A stretch of 64,000 nt of DNA from UBA1234 sp964400015 (GTDB taxonomy: Bacteria > Bacillota > Clostridia > TANB77 > UBA1234), in the NCBI GenBank assembly GCA_964400015.1, contig CAYNRR010000005.1:1-64000 (forward strand). The letters are read 5' to 3'. The notes beneath the pieces were generated by a model. The model saw only the letters and a program-made list of their open reading frames with translations. It was not told where the DNA came from and did not search any database. The stretch's first letter is position 1. Each line of letters opens with the position of its first letter. Shown piece by piece: positions 16,999 through 25,061 of the stretch. Made by a program: the position numbers and the translations under genes.

Positions 16999-18516
16999 TT
17001 AAGAAAGTGGTTTCATTGTTGGGAATAATAATACATCCCTTATTGAATAACTATTTGTAAGTAGCATTATCAATCTATCAACACCAATTCCAAGTCCACC
17101 TGTTGGAGGCATTCCATATTCCATTGCTTGGATGAAATCATTATCAATTTCATTAGCTTCTTCGTTTCCTGCAGCTCTTTCAGCCATTTGTGCCATAAAT
17201 CTTTCTTTTTGATCTATTGGATCATTTAATTCAGAATAAGCATTTCCATATTCTCTACCACCGATAAATATTTCAAACCTTTCAACCAATCTTGGATCTG
17301 ATGGTTTTTTCTTAGTAAGTGGTGATAATTCTACTGGATAATCCATGATAAATGTAGGTTGTATTAAAGTGTCTTCTACTTTTTCTTCAAATACAAGATT
17401 TATAACTTGACCTCTTACTGGTTCGCCCTCTAATTCAATGCCGATGCTCTTAGCTAAGTTTCTTGCTTCTTCATCTGTATTAGCTTCATTAAAATCTGCA
17501 CCTGTAACTTCTTTTATAGCATCTATCATTGTTATACGTTTCCAACCTGGTGTTAAATCGATTTCTGTTCCTTGATAATCAATTTTTGTTGTTCCACAAA
17601 TATCTTGTGCTAGTGTTGAAACTAGTCCTTCCATGATATCCATCATATCATGATAGTCTTCATATGCAGCATATAATTCTACGTTTGTAAATTCAGGATT
17701 ATGCTTTATGTCCATACCTTCATTTCTGAACATTCTTCCCATTTCATATACTTTATGGAATCCACCGACAATCAATCTTTTTAGATATAGTTCGTTAGCT
17801 ATTCTCAAGTACATATCCATATCCAATGTATTGTGATGTGTTATAAATGGTCTTGCTGCTGCACCGCCTGCTATTGTATTTAGTATTGGAGTATCTACTT
17901 CAAGATAGCCACGTTCATCTAAATACTTACGAATTCCTTTTATTATTTTACTTCTAGTTATAAATGTTTCCTTAACTTCTTCATTCATAATTAAGTCCAC
18001 ATATCTTTGTCTATATCTTAAGTCCATATCTTTCAAACCATGGAATTTTTCTGGCAATGGTCTTAATGATTTTGCTAAAAGTGTAATTTCTTTAACTTTT
18101 ACAGAAACCTCTCCCATATGTGTTTTAAATACAGTACCTGTGATACCTATGATATCGCCGATATCATATTTCTTGAATTCTTCATATGATTCAGCACCAA
18201 CTTCATCTAGCTTTACATATATTTGAATTTTGCCATACATATCTTGTAAATCACAGAATGAAGCTTTTCCATGTCCTCTTTTAGCCATAAGTCTACCTGC
18301 CAATGTAACTATCATTGGTTCTGCTTCTTGTCCCTCTACCGGGTCAACGAATTTTTCTTTTATATCTTTACTATTATCCTTGCTATCAAATTTAACAATT
18401 TGAAATGGGTCTTTTCCTTTCTCACGCAACTCCTCTAATTTTGCGATTCTTACTTTCATTAGTTCATTTAAGTCTTCTTGCTCAATATTTTGATTCATGT
18501 TGTTTTCTTCGTTCAT
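16999..18516 (-). CDS. lysS: Lysyl-tRNA synthetase, class II
   Basis: Charges tRNA-Lys. The 505-aa product has an N-terminal OB-fold anticodon-binding domain (VTLAGRLMAKRGHGKASFCDLQD) and the class II core. Motif 2 is MFRNEGMDIKHNPEFTNVELYAAY, the conserved YGNAYSELNDP follows, and motif 3 is GLGIGVDRLIMLLT. A start ending at 18564 would add 16 residues. The ATG ending at 18516 follows AAGGGGAAAG and gives the usual acidic N-terminus. Unlike serS it has no T-box; it has an ordinary promoter at 18577-18605. Confidence 0.97.
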   Translation of the reverse strand: MNEENNMNQNIEQEDLNELMKVRIAKLEELREKGKDPFQIVKFDSKDNSKDIKEKFVDPVEGQEAEPMIVTLAGRLMAKRGHGKASFCDLQDMYGKIQIYVKLDEVGAESYEEFKKYDIGDIIGITGTVFKTHMGEVSVKVKEITLLAKSLRPLPEKFHGLKDMDLRYRQRYVDLIMNEEVKETFITRSKIIKGIRKYLDERGYLEVDTPILNTIAGGAAARPFITHHNTLDMDMYLRIANELYLKRLIVGGFHKVYEMGRMFRNEGMDIKHNPEFTNVELYAAYEDYHDMMDIMEGLVSTLAQDICGTTKIDYQGTEIDLTPGWKRITMIDAIKEVTGADFNEANTDEEARNLAKSIGIELEGEPVRGQVINLVFEEKVEDTLIQPTFIMDYPVELSPLTKKKPSDPRLVERFEIFIGGREYGNAYSELNDPIDQKERFMAQMAERAAGNEEANEIDNDFIQAMEYGMPPTGGLGIGVDRLIMLLTNSYSIRDVLLFPTMKPLS

Positions 18517-18576
18517 AAATCTTTCCCCTTTCTTACATAGTAAAGTTATTTTTGTGCTTTTCACACTCGTAGCTGA

Positions 18577-18605
18577 ATTATATCACAAAAAGCAGACAGG
18601 TACAA
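18577..18605 (-). promoter_or_regulatory. Promoter of lysS
   Basis: On the minus strand TTGTAC (18600-18605) and TATAAT (18577-18582) are spaced by 17 bases. Confidence 0.75.
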
Positions 18606-18642
18606 TGATTTATTTAAGTTTAATTTCCATATTTTTACACGT

Positions 18643-18681
18643 CAAAAAAAGAATACGTATGCAACTTTTACATACGTATTC
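18643..18681 (-). terminator. Intrinsic terminator after greA
   Basis: GAATACGTATG (18651-18661) pairs perfectly with CATACGTATTC (18671-18681). In the minus direction seven T residues follow. Confidence 0.92.
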
Positions 18682-18696
18682 CCCTCATTTTCTTTA

Positions 18697-19173
18697 CTAT
18701 TTTGTTATTTTTAATATTTTAAGTTGTATAACTCCACCTGGTGTTTCAACATCAACAATTTCATTTTTCTTTCTTCCTAACAAAGCACTACCAATTGGTG
18801 ATTCGTTTGAAATTTTGTTTTCTGCTAAGTCAACTTCTGTTGAACCAACTATTTTATATTCAACTTTTTCATCGAATTCAAGATCTAAAATTTGAACTAC
18901 GTTTCCGACTTGAACTGTCTTTGTTTCGATTTCGTCTTCATCAATCAATTTAACGTTTCTTAATTTGTTTTCTAAATCTATTATTCTCATTTCAACTTGT
19001 GCTTGTTCGTTTTTTGCTTCATCATATTCTGAGTTTTCTGATAAATCACCAAAACCTAATGCTACTTTTATTCTCTCAGCTATTTCTTTTCTTTTCTCTG
19101 TTTTTAAATATTCTAATTCTTCCTCTAATTTTTTTAATCCTTCATATGTCAGTAAAGTTTCTTTTTCTGGCAT
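18697..19173 (-). CDS. greA: Transcription elongation factor GreA
   Basis: Binds the RNA polymerase secondary channel and stimulates cleavage of backtracked RNA. The 158-aa product has the N-terminal coiled coil with its acidic tip (GDLSENSEYDEAKNEQ) and the C-terminal FKBP-like domain (ESPIGSALLGRKKNEIVDVETPGG). Several start codons lie close together. The ATG ending at 19173 gives MPEKETLLTYEGLKKLEEEL, matching the family, although an ATG two codons upstream is nearer the AAAGGGA ribosome binding site. It is monocistronic, ended by the terminator at 18643-18681. Confidence 0.96.
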   Translation of the reverse strand: MPEKETLLTYEGLKKLEEELEYLKTEKRKEIAERIKVALGFGDLSENSEYDEAKNEQAQVEMRIIDLENKLRNVKLIDEDEIETKTVQVGNVVQILDLEFDEKVEYKIVGSTEVDLAENKISNESPIGSALLGRKKNEIVDVETPGGVIQLKILKITK

Positions 19174-19276
19174 TTTCATCATTCCCTTTCTTTTCAACAC
19201 CTAGTGGTTTCACTACGATGTATTAGAATTATAGTATCTTACAATCACGATATATTACCAATACATTTTTCATTTG

Positions 19277-20143
19277 TCAAGTAAAATTTCTACCTATTTT
19301 TTCAAATTCTTCCACGGTAATTTTTCCTTCATTTCCAATATAACCATTTATTATGTACTTTTCTAAATTAAATATTCTTTCATTGTCTTTTAAATTTCTA
19401 AATGGTTTATAAATTTGTGCCTCACAAAGTGCTAATCCTCGATATTTTAAGTTGTCTTCTTTTTTTCTTAATTTTATTTCTATATCATTTATTATGATTC
19501 CATTAAATCCACTTTTTTGATTTTTTATTAAATTGTTCAATGAAATAATAATGCTATTTTTAGGTAACTTTATTTTTTTAAATTCATTTTCAGTAAAATC
19601 TAGATTTATCACTAAGTTAACTCTTCTAAAATCCTTGCTTGAATCTATGTTATACAAATTTATCATATAACCATACTGTTCAAATAGTTTATTTGCAGTC
19701 TTTTCATATTTAGTATAATTTCGTGAAACTACGTTGAATTCCTTAACTCCTTTAGATAAATATTCAATTAAGTCTATATTTTCCAAGCTATATTCATTCA
19801 TTAATAACAAAATATTTAATTTTTCTTTTGGCACTTTAGTATATGTTGCTATTTCTGAAATGAATCTGTTAAGCAAAACTTTACTCATACGTCTTCCGGT
19901 AATTACGTATTTTTTAGATTCTTCTAATGCATGTTGTAATATTTTATTATTTACTAACTCGTTACTTAATAATACATTTTCAACTTTATGAACATTTATT
20001 TCTTTTATTATTTTTTTCACTAATTTATTTCTAGGTTTTTCTTTTATTTTTGGGGTCATTATCCTAACCTCACCAAGAATCTCTTCTGATGAGATTTGAT
20101 TAAATCGTTGTTTTTCTGAACTATCAATAAGTGCGTATAACAT
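19277..20143 (-). CDS. Unknown protein, 288 aa
   Basis: I do not recognise a named family. The product is soluble, rich in Lys, Asn and Ile, and has no signal peptide. The middle (about residues 105-175) alternates strands and helices (NILLLMNEYSLENIDLIEYL, then FNVVSRNYTKYEKTANKLF, then VNLVINLDFTE). This resembles a Rossmann-type NAD-binding or dehydrogenase-like fold, but no glycine-rich loop is obvious. GGGGGTG precedes the ATG. It follows the GH18 gene by 28 bases, so the two are probably co-expressed, perhaps in sporulation. That link is inference from position only. Confidence 0.7.
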   Translation of the reverse strand: MLYALIDSSEKQRFNQISSEEILGEVRIMTPKIKEKPRNKLVKKIIKEINVHKVENVLLSNELVNNKILQHALEESKKYVITGRRMSKVLLNRFISEIATYTKVPKEKLNILLLMNEYSLENIDLIEYLSKGVKEFNVVSRNYTKYEKTANKLFEQYGYMINLYNIDSSKDFRRVNLVINLDFTENEFKKIKLPKNSIIISLNNLIKNQKSGFNGIIINDIEIKLRKKEDNLKYRGLALCEAQIYKPFRNLKDNERIFNLEKYIINGYIGNEGKITVEEFEKIGRNFT

Positions 20144-20171
20144 CTTTCACCCCCAAAATATTAGGCTATTG

Positions 20172-22178
20172 TTATTTTAATATTTTTTCTATACTATTCC
20201 ATACATCATCTGTTTCAAATCCTCTTCTCCAAGCTGCAGTACCTGACAAATTATATTTTTCTACTAATTCAATTTTCTTTTCTAAAGAATCTTTATTTTC
20301 GACATATGTAATCATTTCAACACCAGTTCCTGTATTTTTGCTACTTACAACATATTGACCTAACTCATCGTCCCATTTTGAATTAGTCCCTAATTGCTTT
20401 ACAGCATTTTGCATCGAAAGTGAATTAGTACTTATAACTTCTCCATTTTTTACTTTCCATTGTCGTGAATAAAATGGTATTCCTAATACTATTTTTTCGC
20501 TATCTATTTTATCTCTTTCTATCATTTTTTTTAGATTTCTTTCAACCCAATTCAATCCTGCAACTGGCCCTGCTGTTTTACTACTTTGGCTATACTGATC
20601 ATATGCCATAAGCATTATATAATCACATGAATCTGAAATAGCTTTACTGTCATAACATAATGACCACTCTGATGAGCCATCAGGAACATTTACGTCTACG
20701 GATGTTGTGATACCTTCTCTTTTTAAAGTAGCTGCAAGTTCTCTTATTAAAATAACATATTCTTCTCTATCTCTTTGATACATATGTTCAAAATCTAAAT
20801 TTATTCCATCAAAATTATATTTTTTGCAAACATTTACGATATTATGAATGAAATTTTTTCTGTTTTCCATATTTGTTACTAACAATGATGTTTTCTCAAT
20901 TCCAATGTTATCATTTTTTATTGTTGGCCATACTTCGTATCCGTTAGCCTTTGCCCATGTTATATATGATGTCGTGATACTTTCTGTTATATTTCCTTTT
21001 TCGTCACTAGCATATATCCATGTTGGCGATACAACATTTATTGCATCGTTCTTTTTTTCATTACTTCTATTAGGTGTATAGTTTTGTGCATATTCCCACA
21101 CTAAACTTATTTTTTCTATTTTTCTTTCACTAGTATTTAAATCATATTCGCTATCAATCATAATAACATCATTTTTGTCTCTTGATATTTCAAATTGATA
21201 TACTTCTTTTAACATTTCAATCGGAATGTATAAAACACCATTTATATATTGTGCTGGTTCATAAATTGTTACGTCTTCATCATTTATTTTTATTTCTTTT
21301 GATGAAACAGGTAATTCGGCAACCATATCACCCGAAATAGTAATAATCGTATTAAATTTTTCATCAAAATAAATATATTCATCTATAAATTTTTTAATAG
21401 TATCTAGCGACAACATTATATCGTCATTTACAACTAAAACTTCGTGTGGCAATCTTCTTGAAATTTCTACATCATTCAATACTACTCTGTTTTCTATTTC
21501 TTCTAGTTTTAGATCTTTTCTCATTACGTATCCCAAATCACCATTTGAAGTTCTTATACGTAAATATTCTTTTGGAGAAACAGTTTCATAATTAGGAGTA
21601 ATAATTTCTATTTTGTCACCTTTCTTCATTCTTGAAACTGTTAAGCATTTTTCCCTTTTGTATTTTTTTAATTTCACATTTTTAGATAATGTTCCTTTTG
21701 AAAAATTATCTCCACTCTCCGTTGTGATTATTACTTTTTCATTATATTCAACTTTTATATCATATACTTCTTCCAAAGCTTTTATTGGAATATATACTTT
21801 GGTTTCATTTTCATCAGTACTTAAAGTAGCACCTGCGTTCAAATATTTTTCTTCTGTGTTTATTTTTATCATGTTTGAATCAAATGGCATCGCTACTATA
21901 TATTTATCATGATTTGTTTTTACTGCTTCTTCTGTACTATAAATGCTTGAATCAATATATTTTTTTATTGTTGAAAGCGAAAGCATAATCTCATCATTTT
22001 TTATAATAACTTCGTCTGGCAGATTATTTGTTTCTTCTGCCGAATCTATTACAATTCTTATTTTATTTCCATAGTCAACTTTATTTAAATAATATGGCGT
22101 AGATTCGCATATAAAATGAGCAATTAAAATAAATATTATTACATATAACATTTTTAATAGTGCATATATTTTTTTCAT
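20172..22178 (-). CDS. GH18 hydrolase with stalk-protein domains (spore germination type)
   Basis: Secreted or membrane-anchored protein of 668 aa. An N-terminal membrane segment (LLKMLYVIIFILIAHFIC) is followed by a copper-amine-oxidase-N-like domain, an SH3-like segment (VSRMKKGDKIEIITPNY...GYVMRKDLK), and a second copy of the first domain. The C-terminal GH18 barrel has the catalytic DGINLDFE motif around residue 460 and Trp-rich barrel ends. The order is like the YaaH/YdhD group that acts on spore cortex or coat peptidoglycan. Whether this one cleaves cortex is inferred. Its promoter (22211-22239) looks sigma-A-like rather than sporulation-specific. Confidence 0.88.
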   Translation of the reverse strand: MKKIYALLKMLYVIIFILIAHFICESTPYYLNKVDYGNKIRIVIDSAEETNNLPDEVIIKNDEIMLSLSTIKKYIDSSIYSTEEAVKTNHDKYIVAMPFDSNMIKINTEEKYLNAGATLSTDENETKVYIPIKALEEVYDIKVEYNEKVIITTESGDNFSKGTLSKNVKLKKYKREKCLTVSRMKKGDKIEIITPNYETVSPKEYLRIRTSNGDLGYVMRKDLKLEEIENRVVLNDVEISRRLPHEVLVVNDDIMLSLDTIKKFIDEYIYFDEKFNTIITISGDMVAELPVSSKEIKINDEDVTIYEPAQYINGVLYIPIEMLKEVYQFEISRDKNDVIMIDSEYDLNTSERKIEKISLVWEYAQNYTPNRSNEKKNDAINVVSPTWIYASDEKGNITESITTSYITWAKANGYEVWPTIKNDNIGIEKTSLLVTNMENRKNFIHNIVNVCKKYNFDGINLDFEHMYQRDREEYVILIRELAATLKREGITTSVDVNVPDGSSEWSLCYDSKAISDSCDYIMLMAYDQYSQSSKTAGPVAGLNWVERNLKKMIERDKIDSEKIVLGIPFYSRQWKVKNGEVISTNSLSMQNAVKQLGTNSKWDDELGQYVVSSKNTGTGVEMITYVENKDSLEKKIELVEKYNLSGTAAWRRGFETDDVWNSIEKILK

Positions 22179-22210
22179 TTGTTAATCTCCTTTACTATTT
22201 ATTAAAATAT

Positions 22211-22239
22211 ATCATATATAAAACGTTTTTTAAAATCAA
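22211..22239 (-). promoter_or_regulatory. Promoter of the GH18 gene
   Basis: On the minus strand TTGATT (22234-22239) and TATGAT (22211-22216) are spaced by 17 bases, with the start codon about 33 bases further on. Confidence 0.6.
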
Positions 22240-22279
22240 GAATGATATATTTTTCCTGCAATTTATTTAGATTTTCACT

Positions 22280-22307
22280 TTGCATTTTTTATCGAATAAT
22301 GTATAAT
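22280..22307 (+). promoter_or_regulatory. Promoter of nfeD-slipin
   Basis: TTGCAT (22280-22285) and TATAAT (22302-22307) are spaced by 16 bases. It is divergent from the GH18 promoter. Confidence 0.75.
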
Positions 22308-22349
22308 TTTATTGTATATATTTAGACTACAAAAAAGGAGGTTTTTTTA

Positions 22350-22784
22350 TTGTCACCTTGGTTAATATGGTTACTTATAGCATGTGTTTTTGCAATAGCT
22401 GAAATATTTACTGCTGGTTTTATGATAATATGGCTTGGTGTTGCGGCTTTAGTTTCATTAGTATTTAGTCTTATTTTTCCTAACGCAATTGCTGCACAAA
22501 TTATTATCTGGGGAATCCTATCAGTAATTTTAGTTTTATTCACAAAAAAATTTGCAGACAAAGTAAATCCTACCGTTGCTCAAACAAATGTTTATTCTGT
22601 TATCGGTAAAAAAGCAAACGTTATTATTGAAATAAACAATGAAAAATCAACAGGACAAATAAAAGTCGATGGTGATGTTTGGTCAGCTAAGTCTGATGAC
22701 TTTAATGCAATTATTCCTGTCGGAAGTACTGTAGAAATAGTACGAGTAGATGGTGTTAAAGTTGTTGTAAAAACAATTGATTAA
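22350..22784 (+). CDS. NfeD-like membrane protein
   Basis: The 144-aa product has two to three membrane helices in the first 70 residues (WLIWLLIACVFAIAEIFTAG, then IIIWGILSVILVLF). A small C-terminal OB-fold follows (IGKKANVIIEINNEKSTGQIKV...VEIVRVDGVKVVV). NfeD proteins pair with SPFH/stomatin proteins to organise membrane microdomains, and the next gene is such a partner. The start is TTG at 22350, chosen because GGAGG lies eight bases upstream and the reading frame has no better ATG. Confidence 0.92.
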   Translation: MSPWLIWLLIACVFAIAEIFTAGFMIIWLGVAALVSLVFSLIFPNAIAAQIIIWGILSVILVLFTKKFADKVNPTVAQTNVYSVIGKKANVIIEINNEKSTGQIKVDGDVWSAKSDDFNAIIPVGSTVEIVRVDGVKVVVKTID

Positions 22785-22807
22785 ATTATACATAGGAGGA
22801 ATTTTTT

Positions 22808-23740
22808 ATGGGTATTATTATTGGTATTATCGTTTTTATTTGTGTTTTAAAAATTTTAGCTGGAATTTTCAGAATTGTTAATCAATCTGAAGTTTTAGTT
22901 GTTGAAAGACTTGGTAAGTATAGTAGAACTGCCGAAGCTGGTTTAAATATTATTTTACCATTTATCGAACGCGTTAGAGCTACAGTTGATTTAAGAGAGC
23001 AAACAATGGACGTTCAACCTCAAAGTGTTATCACAAAAGATAACGTTACTATTAAAATTGATACTGTTGTTTTCTATCAAATAACAGATCCAAAAAGTGC
23101 TGTTTATGAAATTCAAAATTTAACATCAAGTATCAAATACTTAACTCAAACAACTATGCGTGATGTTATTGGTAAAATGGAACTTGATACAACTCTTAGT
23201 TCAAGAGATGCAATAAATGCTCAACTTCGTCAAATACTAGATGAAGCAACTGACAAATGGGGTTGTAAAGTTACTAGAGTTGAAATAAAAGATATCGATC
23301 CACCAAAGGATATTAGAGATTCAATGGAAAAACAAATGAATGCTGAAAGAAATAAAAGAGCTGTAATTCTTGAAGCTGAAGGTCAAAGACAATCTGCTAT
23401 TACAATTGCAGAAGGTGAAAAAGAATCTCAAATTCTTCAAGCAGACGCTGAAAAAGAAGCTAATATCAAAAAAGCTGAAGGTGATAGACAAGCTAGAGTA
23501 CTAAGAGCAACTGGTGAAGCTGAAGCTATTAGACAAATTGCAGAAGCTAAAGCTAAAGAAATCGAGCTTGTTTATAGTGCAATTAAAGAAGCAAACCCAG
23601 ATGAAAAACTTTTACAATTAAAAACATTAGAATCACTAGAAGCTGTTGCAAACGGTCCTGCTAATAAAGTATTTATTCCTTTTGAAGCAACTAAGACTCT
23701 TGCAAGCTTAGGTTCTATGAAAGAAATCACAAAAGACTAA
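22808..23740 (+). CDS. SPFH/band 7 (slipin) membrane protein
   Basis: Stomatin-like protein of 310 aa that scaffolds membrane microdomains with NfeD. It has one N-terminal membrane helix (GIIIGIIVFICVLKILAGIF) and then the band 7 domain (VVERLGKYSRTAEAGLNIILPF...TIKIDTVVFYQITDP). A long coiled coil rich in Ala, Glu and Lys (AEGEKESQILQADAEKEANI) follows. The C-terminus has NGPANKVFIPFEATK. AGGAGG precedes the ATG. It is the second gene of a two-gene unit with nfeD and ends at a terminator. Confidence 0.94.
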   Translation: MGIIIGIIVFICVLKILAGIFRIVNQSEVLVVERLGKYSRTAEAGLNIILPFIERVRATVDLREQTMDVQPQSVITKDNVTIKIDTVVFYQITDPKSAVYEIQNLTSSIKYLTQTTMRDVIGKMELDTTLSSRDAINAQLRQILDEATDKWGCKVTRVEIKDIDPPKDIRDSMEKQMNAERNKRAVILEAEGQRQSAITIAEGEKESQILQADAEKEANIKKAEGDRQARVLRATGEAEAIRQIAEAKAKEIELVYSAIKEANPDEKLLQLKTLESLEAVANGPANKVFIPFEATKTLASLGSMKEITKD

Positions 23741-23748
23741 ATTTTACT

Positions 23749-23790
23749 AGTGCATGCTATAAATTTTCTTTAGTATGCACTATTTTTTTC
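23749..23790 (+). terminator. Terminator after the slipin gene
   Basis: AGTGCATGCTA (23749-23759) pairs with TAGTATGCACT (23771-23781) with one wobble, followed by seven T residues. Confidence 0.88.
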
Positions 23791-23798
23791 TGCTTTTC

Positions 23799-23827
23799 TT
23801 GAAATTATGTAAATCTAGTGGTATAAT
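23799..23827 (+). promoter_or_regulatory. Promoter of the foreign zinc-finger-like gene
   Basis: TTGAAA (23799-23804) and TATAAT (23822-23827) are spaced by 17 bases. The spacer holds TTATGTAAAT, which recurs in the same place in the promoter at 48849-48877. Confidence 0.8.
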
Positions 23828-23885
23828 ATTTCATAGCGCAATATCCTATATAAATCCCGTATCTACATTTAGAAGGAGGAAAAAC

Positions 23886-25019
23886 ATGAATTCGAAAGAT
23901 AGAAATCTACTTATGCAACAGAAACGGAAAATCAATTATATCATCGGGCACGACGGCAAGATTGCTGGTGCACAAATTCCAATTTCGCACATTCCTGTAG
24001 AACAAGAAAGCCTAAAAATGACGTGTTTAGACACGCCGCTTACTCCCAATTCATTCGATGCGATGGGAACACCGTGCTTTTCGAAAGAAGCTGCTCTTAT
24101 TTTACATTGTAAGGAACAGCTTACTCGAGAAGGCAGAATGCCTATGGTATACGACGACGACTTCTATGTGAAAGCATCTTTTAAACCGAGAGGTGATGAA
24201 GATATTTCCTTGGACGAAATCAATACTGTGGAAGGCATTTCAAAATCCTTGAGTTCTCTTGAAAGTTTCAATGAGCTTTGCATTAAGCGTAAGGTTTATG
24301 CAAACACTCATTCTTTCCGTGATCTTAATGGATTTATCATCTATGGCAGAATTTACTTAGATGAGGTTGGATGCGTTCAAAGAATTTCTACAATGCGTAA
24401 CCACTTCTATGGCTATCGCGTAAGCCCCTCTGAGCTTCCTAGCGTTATTTCTCAAGAGGAGTTTTACAAGATAGTTACAGCCATTGATTTGTCTTTGGAA
24501 CCTTGCATTCCTAAGGCTACTGACAAATGCCCCTGCTGTGGTAAGTCCTTCACCGTCAGTTCTTTGCAAGAAGAACTTGTATTGTTGGATGGGAACATCG
24601 CTCATGAGCAATGTCTGAAAACATATGAGTACTATGCTGAAATCGAGAAAATCATTTTCGATATTGTCGATGTAGCATTTGCCTCTTATCGTTGCAACAA
24701 GGCAATTCCATTCGACATCATCCCTCATCCCTCTGCACGTTTCACTCCAAGTTTGGCACATATGCCCTGGTTCCTTGTACATCTCAACTATGGGGATATC
24801 AAAATTGGCTCTCTACAAAATAAAATCACCATTGAGTGGCAAGAAAATTATCCAGCATTCAAAGTAGACATTTTTGAGCATCTTACTCAAGTTCGCAAGG
24901 AAGGTAGAATTGATGCATGGGGATACGCCAAAAAGTATTCCGTTACCGTTGATTCTTCTGAGCAAGCTATCTTACACTTAAAGGCTGCGCATAATTTTGT
25001 GAGCACTTCAAGAAAATAA
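23886..25019 (+). CDS. Unknown protein with a C2HC zinc-finger-like motif, probable foreign gene
   Basis: Unrecognised 377-aa product with no signal peptide or membrane helix. A CPCC...HEQC motif (C215-x2-C218-x21-H240-x2-C243) has zinc-finger spacing and is the only clear domain mark. A strand-rich C-terminal half follows (MPWFLVHLNYGDIKIGSL). A longer frame opens at 23775, but the ATG at 23886 follows AGGAGG and lies downstream of the promoter. The DNA is visibly richer in G+C than its neighbours and uses codons such as CGT, GGC, GAC and CTC that are rare around it, which points to transfer from another genome. It stands alone between two terminators on the plus strand, opposite to groEL. 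Confidence 0.8.
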   Translation: MNSKDRNLLMQQKRKINYIIGHDGKIAGAQIPISHIPVEQESLKMTCLDTPLTPNSFDAMGTPCFSKEAALILHCKEQLTREGRMPMVYDDDFYVKASFKPRGDEDISLDEINTVEGISKSLSSLESFNELCIKRKVYANTHSFRDLNGFIIYGRIYLDEVGCVQRISTMRNHFYGYRVSPSELPSVISQEEFYKIVTAIDLSLEPCIPKATDKCPCCGKSFTVSSLQEELVLLDGNIAHEQCLKTYEYYAEIEKIIFDIVDVAFASYRCNKAIPFDIIPHPSARFTPSLAHMPWFLVHLNYGDIKIGSLQNKITIEWQENYPAFKVDIFEHLTQVRKEGRIDAWGYAKKYSVTVDSSEQAILHLKAAHNFVSTSRK

Positions 25020-25025
25020 CACAAA

Positions 25026-25060
25026 AAATAACAGGGACTTTTACAAGCCCCTGTTATTTT
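25026..25060. terminator. Bidirectional terminator between the foreign gene and groEL
   Basis: AATAACAGGG (about 25027-25036) pairs with CCCTGTTATT (about 25048-25057), flanked by A residues on the left and T residues on the right. It can end transcription from both converging genes. Confidence 0.88.
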
Positions 25061-25061
25061 T

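Noticed and set aside
18517..18696. T-box leader for lysS
   Set aside because: The region has a plain promoter and the greA terminator. No AAGGTGGNACC-type T-box sequence was found.
23749..23790. Attachment site flanking the foreign gene
   Set aside because: The palindrome upstream is an ordinary terminator, and no matching direct repeat was seen at the other end near 25020.
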